From: Verrucomicrobiota bacterium
GTDB taxonomy: Bacteria > Verrucomicrobiota > Verrucomicrobiia > Opitutales > Opitutaceae
Assembly (NCBI GenBank): GCA_025362555.1
Contig: JANYFP010000007.1
Location: 1 to 38,944, forward strand
Direction of reading: 5' to 3'
Length of the DNA: 38,944 bases
In this document: positions 9,096 through 16,939 of the stretch, in pieces
Layout: each line of letters opens with the position of its first letter
Position numbering within the stretch: the stretch's first letter is position 1
Notes under the pieces: generated by a model
The model's input: the letters and a program-made list of their open reading frames with translations, nothing else
The model's database searches: none
What the model was told of the DNA's origin: nothing
Made by a program: the position numbers and the translations under genes

Positions 9096-10478
9096 TCAAG
9101 GTGCCATTGCGATGATTCGGTGGGACGAAATTGGGGTGGAACTTTCCGGCAAAAACCCGGCGAGGTGCAAGCCACGTTGAACTTCGGGGGCTTGCATGAA
9201 ATTTTTCCAAACCATTCCCGTGCGCAGATTTTCGGCCATGACGAGCATGATGCCTACGTCGATGCCGATCACGTCGCGTGCAACCCAACCGGTCTGAGGA
9301 TTGAAGGCATCAGCGAAGCCGTATCGCCCCCATACTTTTTTACCGCCGGTCAGCCGCATCTTTTTAAGTGCGGCGAGGCACTCGCGGGGCGCGAATGGCA
9401 GTGAGCCGCCAGGGGCGCAGGGGGCGAGGGTGCCGTCGACTTTATCCGTGGCGCCGAACGGTCCGCCCTGCACCGTGTAGCCGCGGGGTCCGTCGCAGGC
9501 GGTCACGCCCCAGAGTTCGAGCGACCATTGAGGAAAATCTCCGGCGCGGCTGGCGCACCATTCGCGTTGGGCGAGGGTGGCGTCGACGGAGTTTTGCCAG
9601 TAGTCGATGCCGTCATCGCGCAGTCCGCGAAAATCAAACCACGCCTGGGTGTACTGATGAGTGAAGAGCGGGGCGCATTGGAGAAAAGTGCGTCCGGCGT
9701 AGTTGACGACCGGGCCGCGTTGCCAGGCTTTCCACGTGGCCGCCGGCAAGGCCTGCGCCGGCGCGCCGATCCCGAGGAGATACAGGCCGATTAATTCCGC
9801 GAAACGGTCCCACCGGTGGGTGATGAATCCGTTCTCCGGACGCCAGCCGTGGGAGAGCGTCGCTCCTTCGTTGAGGGCCCAATTCCAATCGATGCGCGCA
9901 TAGATTTCGTCGACTAAAATCCGCACGGCGGGATCGTTGAAATATTCGCGCGCGCCCAGGGCGCCTTGCAAAAACAGGGAGGTGTCGATGGTCGACGCCT
10001 CGCATTTCCATACGCGCTGCCCACTGTGCACATCGATAAAATGATAGAGCCAGCCGTGTTCGTGGGGCGCCTGGGTTGCGACAAATTGCAGCGTGTTCAG
10101 CACGCGCCGACGGGCTTCGCCGGGGGGCAGCCACCCGCGTTGATCGGCGATGCACCAGGCCGTGAGGGCAAAACCCGTGGCGGCAATACTTGAGGGAGCT
10201 TCACTCGGGCTGCCATCGGCCGGTGCCCGGTCGCGCGTCATTCCTGAAATGGGATCCGTGTGCTCGTCAAAATAACCGAAGGCGCGCTGCTGTAATTCCT
10301 CGACGAACGCTTCTTCGGCGTGACTGAGCGGGTAGGCCGGCTGGCTCGGGTAGCGGGGGAGGGCGGGTAGGAGGGTCACGCCCGGCAAGAGCAGACCGAG
10401 GACAAAAAGGGCCCGGGCCCAGCGAATGGTCGGGGAGCGAGAGCCGAAACGTCGTGTTCTAAAAAGGAAGTGCATCAT
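9096..10478 (-). CDS. GH144-type glucanase / glucoamylase-like family protein, exported
   Basis: A 460-residue protein from the first of two consecutive ATG codons at 10478; the frame is open to a TTG at 10523, but the ATG has a purine-rich GAGGGAGAGGG upstream. A signal anchor (ARALFVLGLLLPGVTLLPAL) is followed by an all-alpha glycosidase-like fold: FVEELQQRAFGYFDEH, the GMTRDRAP loop, SIAATGFALTAW, and the C-terminal DVGIMLVMAENLRTGMVWKNF typical of the glucoamylase-like domain (PF10091/COG5368). Characterised relatives in GH144 are endo-beta-1,2-glucanases, so a periplasmic beta-glucan hydrolase is the best guess. The length fits the family. It converges with the hydrolase gene and diverges from the CoA-transferase gene. 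Confidence 0.85.
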   Translation of the reverse strand: MMHFLFRTRRFGSRSPTIRWARALFVLGLLLPGVTLLPALPRYPSQPAYPLSHAEEAFVEELQQRAFGYFDEHTDPISGMTRDRAPADGSPSEAPSSIAATGFALTAWCIADQRGWLPPGEARRRVLNTLQFVATQAPHEHGWLYHFIDVHSGQRVWKCEASTIDTSLFLQGALGAREYFNDPAVRILVDEIYARIDWNWALNEGATLSHGWRPENGFITHRWDRFAELIGLYLLGIGAPAQALPAATWKAWQRGPVVNYAGRTFLQCAPLFTHQYTQAWFDFRGLRDDGIDYWQNSVDATLAQREWCASRAGDFPQWSLELWGVTACDGPRGYTVQGGPFGATDKVDGTLAPCAPGGSLPFAPRECLAALKKMRLTGGKKVWGRYGFADAFNPQTGWVARDVIGIDVGIMLVMAENLRTGMVWKNFMQAPEVQRGLHLAGFLPESSTPISSHRIIAMAP

Positions 10479-10791
10479 GCAGGAGCCCTCTCCCTCTGAT
10501 ATCGGCACAAATCGGTCGTCCAATTATGAGATGATTGCTAAAAAATCACCGCGCGCGCGCCGGACTCGGCAATTCCTCCGCGACTCTTTTCGTGGATTCC
10601 TACTTTCGGCTGTCGTCATCCGGGGGCCGGTTCCACCCGAAGCGGCGGCACTTCAGCATTGCCGCTTGCGCGTGCATGCCCGCCGCCCACCGTTGAAAAA
10701 ACGCTTGAGGCCCCTTCCTGCGCAAAAGATGCGCTTCACTGGCCAATTGCTGCGGTGCTCAGTTGGGCCGGGCCAACTACACTCAAACTGT

Positions 10792-12282
10792 ATGAAATCC
10801 CCCTTTCCCATTCTCACGGCTGACGAAGCCGCCGCGATGGTCAGCAATGGCGATATTATCGGTTTCAGTGGTTTTACCCCTGCCGGCGCGGCCAAAGCAG
10901 TGCCCAAGGCCATCGCGGCCCGCGCCAAGGCCGAACACGCCGCCGGTCGCCCCTTCAAGATTGGCGTCATCACGGGCGCTTCCACCGGTCCTTCGCTGGA
11001 CGGTGAATTGGCCAAGGCCGACGCGGTGCTTTTCCGCACGCCATATCAATCCAATCCTGATCTCCGGAAGAAAATCAATGCAGGCGAAGTTCAGTTCTTC
11101 GACATGCATCTCTCTCAGTTGCCGCAAACCGTGCGTTACGGATTTCTGGGCAAAGTGAAATTCGCCATCGTCGAGGCCTGCGAAGTTTTCCCCAATGGCG
11201 AAATCGTCCTCACCACCTCCGTCGGCGCGTCGAACACCTTTTGCAACGTCGCGGATAAAATAATTATCGAATTAAATGCCGCCCAGACTTCCGCGCTCCG
11301 TGGCTTTCACGATATTTATGAGCCGCGGGATCCGCCGTACCGTCGCGAAATTCCGCTCTACACGGTTCGTGACCGCATCGGCTCGACGGTCGTCAAAGTC
11401 GATCCTTCGCGCATTGCAGGCGTCGTGCAAACGAATCAGGCGGATGAATCCGGTCTGTTTGAAGAACCCAACGAGGCCACCACCCGCATTGGCCGGAATG
11501 TCGCCAACTTCCTCGCGGCCGAACGCCGGCGCGGCACCATTCCCGCACCATTTCTTCCAATTCAATCCGGTGTGGGCGATATCGCGAATGCGGTCCTCGC
11601 CGCCATGGGTGAGAATCCCGACATTCCTCCGTTTGAGATGTATTCCGAAGTGCTGCAGGATTCTGTTTTCAAGTTGATTCAGAGTGGTAAACTCACGTTC
11701 GCCAGCACGACGGCGATCACGGTCAGTCCGGCCATGGCGAAGGAATTCTATTCGAACCTTGATTTCTATCGCTCCCGCATCGTGCTGCGCCCGCAAGAAA
11801 TTTCCAATAATCCGGAGATCGTGCGGCGCCTCGGCATCATCTCGATCAACGCCGGCATCGAGGCCGATATTTTTGGCAACATCAACAGTACGCACGTTCT
11901 CGGCACCAGCATGATGAACGGGATCGGCGGCTCCGGCGACTTCACCCGCAACGCCTTCATTTCGATTTTCGTCTGCCCTGCGCTGCAAAAAGGCGGCAAG
12001 ATCAGTACCATCGTTCCCCTCGTCAGTCACACCGATCACAGCGAGCACTCCGTGCAGGTCATCATCACCGATCAGGGTATCGCGGACCTTCGCGGGAAGT
12101 CCCCGAACGAGCGGGCGCGACTGATTGCGGATAATTGTGCGCACCCTGATTTCCGGGAACCGCTGCGGCAATACCTGGAACTCAATCATTCCGGACAAAC
12201 CCCTCAATCCCTGCGAAACGCGTTCGCCTTTCACCGTCAATTTATGGAAACCGGTGACATGCGCGGCGTGAAAATGACCTGA
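10792..12282 (+). CDS. Succinyl-CoA:acetate CoA-transferase / acetyl-CoA hydrolase family enzyme
   Basis: A 496-residue protein from the ATG at 10792; the frame extends upstream but the family's N-terminus (FPILTADEAAAMVSNGDIIGFSGFTPAG) begins here. It matches class I CoA-transferases such as Acetobacter AarC and clostridial Cat1, which are of similar size (about 500 residues). IQSGVGDIANAVL is followed by MYSEVLQD, in which Glu at about residue 286 corresponds to the catalytic glutamate that forms the glutamyl-CoA thioester. The late NSTHVLGTSMMNGIGGSGDFTRNA glycine loop is also present. It is cytoplasmic and would move CoA between acetate (or propionate) and succinate, as in acetate handling or a modified citric acid cycle. 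The acyl substrate cannot be fixed from sequence. Confidence 0.92.
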   Translation: MKSPFPILTADEAAAMVSNGDIIGFSGFTPAGAAKAVPKAIAARAKAEHAAGRPFKIGVITGASTGPSLDGELAKADAVLFRTPYQSNPDLRKKINAGEVQFFDMHLSQLPQTVRYGFLGKVKFAIVEACEVFPNGEIVLTTSVGASNTFCNVADKIIIELNAAQTSALRGFHDIYEPRDPPYRREIPLYTVRDRIGSTVVKVDPSRIAGVVQTNQADESGLFEEPNEATTRIGRNVANFLAAERRRGTIPAPFLPIQSGVGDIANAVLAAMGENPDIPPFEMYSEVLQDSVFKLIQSGKLTFASTTAITVSPAMAKEFYSNLDFYRSRIVLRPQEISNNPEIVRRLGIISINAGIEADIFGNINSTHVLGTSMMNGIGGSGDFTRNAFISIFVCPALQKGGKISTIVPLVSHTDHSEHSVQVIITDQGIADLRGKSPNERARLIADNCAHPDFREPLRQYLELNHSGQTPQSLRNAFAFHRQFMETGDMRGVKMT

Positions 12283-12333
12283 CGCAGGGAAACCTGGGGT
12301 CTGCAGGTGGGATCTGACGCAGGTTTCGTCACG

Positions 12334-12344
12334 GTAGGCAGCGT
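12334..12344 (+). repeat. GTAGGCAGCGT repeat copy
   Basis: An 11-bp word starting with GTAG. It recurs in inverted orientation at 13671-13681, and together the two copies flank the methyltransferase and ferredoxin genes. Both are followed by GAGCGA/GCTCGC-containing sequence, which suggests related, decayed repeat copies. Confidence 0.4.
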
Positions 12345-12460
12345 TACCGAGCGAATGCGACGTCTGCCACTTGCTCGCGCTCCGGAGAGCACGGTTTTGG
12401 CCCAACGGCGGAGCTTGGTTGCACGCGATTCAGGGCGCCAGTTGACGGCACCATGTTTGG

Positions 12461-12484
12461 AATCGCTTGCAAGCAAGCTCCTAC
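12461..12484 (-). repeat. GTAG-type hairpin repeat (REP-like), class 1
   Basis: Read on the minus strand it starts GTAGGAGCTTGCTTGCAAGC and ends in GATT. The central TTGCTTGCAAGC part can fold. Identical 24-bp copies occur at 23229-23252 and 23282-23305, and a shortened form at 24970-24995. A GTAG foot beside a hairpin is the hallmark of REP elements mobilised by RAYT transposases; no such transposase is in this window. Confidence 0.75.
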
Positions 12485-12653
12485 AGTTTGGCGACGGAAT
12501 CGCGATTGGGCGGTGATCGCGTCTTATCCCGCGCCAACGACCAGCCTTGCTTTGCCGGTGCGGGCTGCTTCGCTGGCGCGAACGCATGTTCCACGATCAA
12601 CGAAAAACGGCATCGGTGCGCAAATTACCGGGGGAGTTGCGGTGAGGAATTCC

Positions 12654-13208
12654 ATGGCGTGGTGGACTCACTTGGTCCGGTCGCCGCGGCGAGTCGGCAG
12701 TATCGCGCCGTCTTCACCACGGTTGGCTGACCACATCGCCCGGCGGATCGCGGCGTTTGCAGCACACCATCACGGGGTTCGTCTGATCGAGGTCGGAGCT
12801 GGCACGGGTGCACTGACGAGGTCGATGATCAAGTTGATCGATCCCGCCGCCATTACGCTCGTCGAAGCCGATCCGAAATGTTGCCAACAACTGCGCCGTC
12901 GCTTTCCGCAGGTCACCGTCTTGGAAGGCTTGGTCGAAAACCTGCTCGACGAATTGGTGGTCCCAGGCGAGCCCTTAGTACTCGTCTCGTCGGTCCCGCT
13001 TTTCAGTCTGACTGAAGAGCAGCGGGGAGCTATTTTGTCGGCTTACGAGCGGATTATTTCAAGTGCCCGCCAGTGTCGCGTGGTCCAATTCACTTACGTG
13101 CCTTGGTTGCCCGGGGCGCAAGCGAGGCGGTTTTGTGGCCGGGAAGTGGGTTCGGTGTGGCGGAATCTGCCTCCGGCGTGGGTCTGGAGTTCGACTCACA
13201 CTAGCTGA
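12654..13208 (+). CDS. Small class I SAM-dependent methyltransferase, phospholipid N-methyltransferase-like
   Basis: A 184-residue protein. The ATG at 12654 is chosen because the family's opening, here HLVRSPRRVGSIAPSSPRLA, begins straight after it and a GAGGA sequence lies a few bases upstream; the open frame further upstream crosses a repeat. Motif I, the SAM-binding LIEVGAGTGALT, is at residues 44-55 and the acidic end of strand beta-2 is ITLVEADPKC. Later, LVSSVPLFSL occupies the motif IV position. This layout matches COG3963 proteins related to PmtA, which methylate phosphatidylethanolamine, and also resembles rRNA adenine dimethylases. A role in membrane-lipid methylation is likely but not proven. 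It stands alone, convergent with the ferredoxin gene. Confidence 0.78.
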   Translation: MAWWTHLVRSPRRVGSIAPSSPRLADHIARRIAAFAAHHHGVRLIEVGAGTGALTRSMIKLIDPAAITLVEADPKCCQQLRRRFPQVTVLEGLVENLLDELVVPGEPLVLVSSVPLFSLTEEQRGAILSAYERIISSARQCRVVQFTYVPWLPGAQARRFCGREVGSVWRNLPPAWVWSSTHTS

Positions 13209-13242
13209 CGCCGAATTGATTTAATCGAAAGGGGGGGGAGCG

Positions 13243-13260
13243 TTCTGCTGGCCAGCAGAA
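13243..13260. terminator. Perfect 18-bp palindrome between convergent genes
   Basis: TTCTGCTGGCCAGCAGAA is a perfect palindrome with no loop bases, preceded by a run of nine G. It sits in the 90-bp gap between the convergent methyltransferase and ferredoxin genes. It could be a bidirectional terminator (weak, with no T-run) or a binding site for a dimeric protein. Confidence 0.4.
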
Positions 13261-13298
13261 TAACCGGAATCCGTTCGGGCTTGGCGACGCTGACCGAT

Positions 13299-13529
13299 TC
13301 ACGCCCCGTCGTTGCCGATGGAGCAAGTGGCGCAGGCTTCCGTGGCTTCGTCCACTTCGGCGATCTCTTCCGCCGTTTCGGGCTGCTGCTTGACGAAAGA
13401 CATGCCGTCTTCATTCCGGCCGAAGAAATCAGGGGCGATCGCACGACATTGGTCGCAGTCGATGCAGGAGGTATCGACGTAGTACTTGCCAGCGATGTTT
13501 TGTGGGACGCGATCGGTGAGTGTGGCCAT
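13299..13529 (-). CDS. Ferredoxin (single Fe-S cluster type)
   Basis: A 76-residue protein. Cys22, Cys25 and Cys28 form CIDCDQC, and Cys66 in EACATCSIG sits where the fourth ligand of a [4Fe-4S] cluster is expected. An extra Cys69 replaces the usual CPxxAI context. The YYVDTSCIDC start and an acidic body fit small bacterial electron-transfer ferredoxins of this size. It is a soluble cytoplasmic electron carrier; its partner is not visible nearby. The gene follows the DUF4242 gene on the same strand with a 203-bp gap holding a repeat copy, so co-transcription is possible but not clear. The leader before the ATG is C-rich without a Shine-Dalgarno sequence. Confidence 0.88.
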   Translation of the reverse strand: MATLTDRVPQNIAGKYYVDTSCIDCDQCRAIAPDFFGRNEDGMSFVKQQPETAEEIAEVDEATEACATCSIGNDGA

Positions 13530-13670
13530 AGTTGGGTGGGTTAAGAGACCCTACTGTAGCAAGGCGGTCATCACTCGGCGCGGCGCTAATTGGCCGAAAC
13601 TCGGCGTTAATTGCGGTGCGCAATAGGGCGCGCACGGGTGAGCCGTTGCGAGCGACTCCGCAGCAGGTGC

Positions 13671-13681
13671 ACGCTGCCTAC
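13671..13681 (-). repeat. GTAGGCAGCGT repeat copy (inverted)
   Basis: Inverted partner of the word at 12334-12344, in the 203-bp gap between the DUF4242 and ferredoxin genes. The same gap also holds two near-repeats, GGCGCTAATT and GGCGTTAATT, about 20 bp apart. No gene is seen in the gap. Confidence 0.4.
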
Positions 13682-13732
13682 GCCAAACACCCTCGCTCGC
13701 CGTGACCAACCTTGTCGCGGGATTTGGCTGCT

Positions 13733-14008
13733 TCAGACTTCTGCGGTAGTCGGATCGATGATGCCTCGTATTTCGGAGACCCGGTTCGCCGGGAAACCTC
13801 CCTGCTTCGCATGTTCGCGGACGGTCGCTTCATCGGGGGCGATATACACGCAGTAGATCTTATCATCGGTCACGTAGCTTTCCAGCCACTGGATTTGTGG
13901 GCCGAGTTTTTTTAGCACACCACAGGACGTTTGAGAAATGCCCTGGAGTTGAGCCGCGGTGAGCTTGCCTGCTCCCGGGATTTCGCGTTCGATGACGTAT
14001 TTAGGCAT
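13733..14008 (-). CDS. DUF4242 family protein (SCO4226-like)
   Basis: A 91-residue protein that matches DUF4242 over its full length: the MPKYVIEREIPGAG opening, ISQTSCGVLKKLGPQIQWL, SYVTDDKIYCVYIAP, and GGFPANRVSEIRGIIDP near the end. The family has a small ferredoxin-like fold; the Streptomyces member SCO4226 binds nickel, but most members have no known role. It is soluble, with no signal peptide. It faces away from the histidine kinase gene across a 360-bp gap, and the ferredoxin gene lies downstream on the same strand. Family assignment is firm; function is not. Confidence 0.85.
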   Translation of the reverse strand: MPKYVIEREIPGAGKLTAAQLQGISQTSCGVLKKLGPQIQWLESYVTDDKIYCVYIAPDEATVREHAKQGGFPANRVSEIRGIIDPTTAEV

Positions 14009-14368
14009 ATGCGTTTTTATTTACTGGGTTTTCGGGTGGAACAAAAAATCGTGGTTTCGCGAGACGCTAAAAGTCCGTAGTCTCCGTGGCGTTCAGATCG
14101 TAAAATCGTCCGAGGTGGACGATCTGGGAGATTGCCGGCGGGGGGCAGCGAGGGCGACGTGCTCGGCCCAAGTGTGATCCGGTAAAGGTATTCGAAGGAA
14201 GTGCATGGTACGACACCGCACTACGGGATGCGAAATAGAAACCAAAACAGACGATGAAAGCAACTGCGTGGTCGTGCGTTCATCGCGCTGGAGTTCCCGG
14301 GCGGCCGATGGCTTGCGGCTTGCGTTACAGAGTGCCTGAATGACTAATGATCGGGTCTTTCCAGCCCC
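14009..14368. other. Divergent intergenic region with a hairpin
   Basis: These 360 bp separate the divergent DUF4242 and histidine kinase genes and should contain both promoters; I could not place convincing -35/-10 pairs. A hairpin, ATCGTCC (14105-14111) with GGACGAT (14117-14123) around a 5-nt loop, is the clearest structure. No gene or GTAG repeat is seen. Confidence 0.5.
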
Positions 14369-16792
14369 ATGCATTGGCTTCTCAAGCGTTTGTCAGGTTT
14401 GGGCCGCGTCGTCTGTCTGGCGATTAGTCTGCTCACCGGCTTGGCCGCGGCGGATTTGCGGCCAATTCGCGTGGGGGTGCTGACGGATAATTTTCCGTTC
14501 TCGTATCGGGAGGAGGACGGATCGATCCAGGGGTTCGCTTACGAGTTGGTGGCGGAGATTGAGCAAAATATGGCGCTCAAATTTGAGCGGGTCGTGGGGC
14601 CGACGAATGAAATCAATCCGGCTTTTGTTGATGGTCGGCTCGATCTGTTGCAAAGCTACGTGCAGTTTCCTGAGCGGGACGGGCAGGCGGATTTCTCCGT
14701 CCCGTACCTGACGATGACGGGGGCGATTTTTGTGCGGGAAGGGGAGCGGCCCATAAAGCAGTTGGAGGATTTGAAGGGCCGGCGAGTGTTGGTGCATCGG
14801 GGTAGTTTGGGCGACGCGGTGCTGCGGCGGGCGGGCTTGGCTGATTCGATCATGTACGCCGATTCGGTGGAGCAATCGATGATCCAGTTGAATCGCGGGG
14901 AAGGGGATGCGGTAATGATCAGCCGTCTGAACGGACTCGTGCTCGTGCAACGTTTGGGTTTAAAGCGGCTGCGTCCGCTGCCGTTGAAAGTGGAGGGTTA
15001 CGATGTGCGCTACTGCATTGCGGTGCGCAAAGGCCAGCCGGTGCTCTTGGCGCAGATTAACGAAGGACTCGCGATTTTGGTCCGCACGGGCCGTTTCGAC
15101 GTCTTGTATCAGAAATGGTTTGGGCACATCGAGCCCAAAGGCTACACGGCGGAGCAGGTGATGGGAGCGGTGGCCATCGGTTTGTCCTTGGCGCTGGCGG
15201 TGGCGATCTGGGCGGGAGTCAAACAACGCGCGCTGCGAAAACGGATCGCCTACCAGGCCGAGGCCTTGCGCCTGAGCGAAGAGCGGCACCGCGGTATTTT
15301 CGAAGGGGCTCATGACGGACTGATTGTCGTTAGTGGTCCGCCGGAAAATTTGGTGGCAGAGCAAATCAATCCAGCGGCGGTCGGTTTGCTGGCCTTGATT
15401 GGCGACCGGCGGACGGAAATGAATCTTGGGACCTTGTTGGGGTCGGATGCGGCTTTGGTTGCTCGAATCAGCACAGCCGTCAAGGCGGGGCGAGTCGAGG
15501 AATTCGAACACCACCGTCCAGATGGGCCTTGGTTGCGAGTGGTCGTCGGCCCGCTGGGGCGCAGAGCACTGGTCACGTTGACGGACATTGCCGAACAAGT
15601 TCAGGCGCGCGGCCGACTCCGACACCAAGAAGAGCAGATCCGGCAGAAGCAAAAGCTGGAGGCGGTTGGCACGCTCGCCGGCGGTGTCGCGCACGATTTC
15701 AATAACCTGCTCACGGCCATCATGGGAAATACCGAGCTGTGTTTGTTGAATCTTCCGTCGGAACACTCGGAGGCGAAGGGCATGCAGCAAGTGATGAGCG
15801 CGGCTAAACGTGCCCGCGATCTCGTGCGACAGATCCTCTCTTTTTCCCGGCAGTCATCGCCCGGTCGCGAGGTTGTGGCGGTGCGGCCGTTGATCGATGA
15901 AACCATTAATCTGCTGCAGACCCTTGCGCGCAGCACGGTGGCGTTTGAAGTCGAGCTGTCCGCCGATTTGCCCGCGATTAATGCTGATCCCGTTCAGGTG
16001 CACCAAGTGTTGATGAATATTGGCACCAATGCCGTGCAGGCGATGCGCCGGGCGCCAGGTCGGTTGATTTTCCGCGCTGAATCCCTCGATGTCCGTGGCG
16101 AGGTGCCCGCGCAATTTCCCGGTCTGCGCCCCGGTTCGTACGTCCGGTTAAGTGTGCAGGACAGTGGGCCCGGGATGGCGCCGGAAGTTCAAGCGCGGGT
16201 TTTCGAACCATTCTTTACGACCAAGGTGCAGGGGGAAGGAACGGGGTTGGGTCTCTCGGTGGTGCACGGTATCATGCAGCAGCACGACGGGGCGGTGACC
16301 CTTTATAGCCAGCTCGGGCGAGGCTCGGTATTCAATTTATATTTTCCGGCCGCGACCGCGGCTGCAGGTGCGGCGGTGGTCAAGCGGGCGGAAGTTATTC
16401 CGACCGGGAAGGGCGAACTGATCCTCGTGGTGGACGACGAAACGGCGATTGCCGATTTGCTGCAAAAGATTTTGGGCCGGCTTGGTTATCGCGTGAGCAA
16501 ATTTAACCACGCCGAGGCGGCGTGGCTGGACTATGCGGCCCAGCCTGATGAGTTTGCGGCAATTTTGAGCGATCTCACGATGCCGGCTATGAACGGACTG
16601 CAGTTGTTGGGCCGCGTGCGAGAGCTTCGACCGGCTCAGCCCTTCGTGTTGACCAGCGGATTTTTTTCAGAAGCGGAGCGGCTGGAAGCACTGGCGCTCA
16701 ACGTCACGTTGCTGCTGCCTAAGCCACTTGGTTATGCAGAAGTCGCCCGGGCGGTGGCGGTGGCGACAGGGCGGGCGAAGCCAAACGCATGA
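14369..16792 (+). CDS. Hybrid sensor histidine kinase with periplasmic solute-binding sensor and receiver domain
   Basis: An 807-residue protein. A signal peptide (residues 1-28) is followed by a bacterial extracellular solute-binding type 3 domain (about 32-255; IRVGVLTDNFPFSYREEDG at its start, GRFDVLYQKWFG at its end). One membrane segment (about 264-285) and a PAS-like region (about 300-410) follow. The HisKA phospho-acceptor is His442 in GGVAHDFNNLLTAIMGN. The ATPase has its N box (MNIGTNAVQAM), DSGPGMAP, FEPFFTTK and GTGLGLSVVHG. A C-terminal receiver carries Asp735 (SDLTMP) and the conserved Lys in LLPKPL. It would sense a small ligand such as an amino acid or sugar in the periplasm. 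No DNA-binding partner is adjacent, so its output is unknown. It is convergent with the arabinose operon. Confidence 0.92.
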   Translation: MHWLLKRLSGLGRVVCLAISLLTGLAAADLRPIRVGVLTDNFPFSYREEDGSIQGFAYELVAEIEQNMALKFERVVGPTNEINPAFVDGRLDLLQSYVQFPERDGQADFSVPYLTMTGAIFVREGERPIKQLEDLKGRRVLVHRGSLGDAVLRRAGLADSIMYADSVEQSMIQLNRGEGDAVMISRLNGLVLVQRLGLKRLRPLPLKVEGYDVRYCIAVRKGQPVLLAQINEGLAILVRTGRFDVLYQKWFGHIEPKGYTAEQVMGAVAIGLSLALAVAIWAGVKQRALRKRIAYQAEALRLSEERHRGIFEGAHDGLIVVSGPPENLVAEQINPAAVGLLALIGDRRTEMNLGTLLGSDAALVARISTAVKAGRVEEFEHHRPDGPWLRVVVGPLGRRALVTLTDIAEQVQARGRLRHQEEQIRQKQKLEAVGTLAGGVAHDFNNLLTAIMGNTELCLLNLPSEHSEAKGMQQVMSAAKRARDLVRQILSFSRQSSPGREVVAVRPLIDETINLLQTLARSTVAFEVELSADLPAINADPVQVHQVLMNIGTNAVQAMRRAPGRLIFRAESLDVRGEVPAQFPGLRPGSYVRLSVQDSGPGMAPEVQARVFEPFFTTKVQGEGTGLGLSVVHGIMQQHDGAVTLYSQLGRGSVFNLYFPAATAAAGAAVVKRAEVIPTGKGELILVVDDETAIADLLQKILGRLGYRVSKFNHAEAAWLDYAAQPDEFAAILSDLTMPAMNGLQLLGRVRELRPAQPFVLTSGFFSEAERLEALALNVTLLLPKPLGYAEVARAVAVATGRAKPNA

Positions 16793-16837
16793 GTTGGTCG
16801 ATGCAGGTTGAGTTAGAATCCTGAATCGGTCGGAAAG

Positions 16838-16899
16838 GTAGGAGCGATTGCCCTCAATCGCCTGCGTCACGGAGGGCCATTAGAGGCAATGGCCCCTAC
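16838..16899. repeat. Inverted pair of GTAG-type repeats between convergent genes
   Basis: The left copy starts GTAGGAGCGATTG and folds back with CAATCGC. The right copy, read on the minus strand, starts GTAGGGGCCATTG and folds with AATGGCC. The two point outwards as a BIME-like unit. The stem sequences differ, but both keep GTAGG(A/G)GC and compensating pairs. It lies in the 147-bp gap between the convergent histidine kinase and araD genes and may serve as a bidirectional terminator. Confidence 0.7.
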
Positions 16900-16939
16900 C
16901 ACTGACGCCGAACAATAATTTTTTCCGAAACTCTCTCGG

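Larger units (their letters stand above)
12283..12653. other. Gene-free stretch with two repeat elements
   Basis: I see no convincing gene in these 371 bp between the CoA-transferase and the methyltransferase. They hold a GTAGGCAGCGT repeat (12334-12344) and a GTAG-type hairpin repeat (12461-12484). Open frames here, including the upstream extension of the methyltransferase frame, run through the repeats and are not believable as coding. A GTGAGGA sequence just before 12654 may be the methyltransferase ribosome-binding site. Confidence 0.6.

Noticed and set aside
12289-12327. GAAACCTG..CAGGTTTC as a terminator after the CoA-transferase gene
   Set aside because: The loop is 23 nt and there is no T-run; it is too weak to call.
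11272-12405. Minus-strand open frame of 377 codons
   Set aside because: It mirrors the CoA-transferase gene and shows no protein family features.
12453-12653. N-terminal extension of the methyltransferase
   Set aside because: The extension is translated from a GTAG repeat and has no similarity to the family; the ATG at 12654 fits better.
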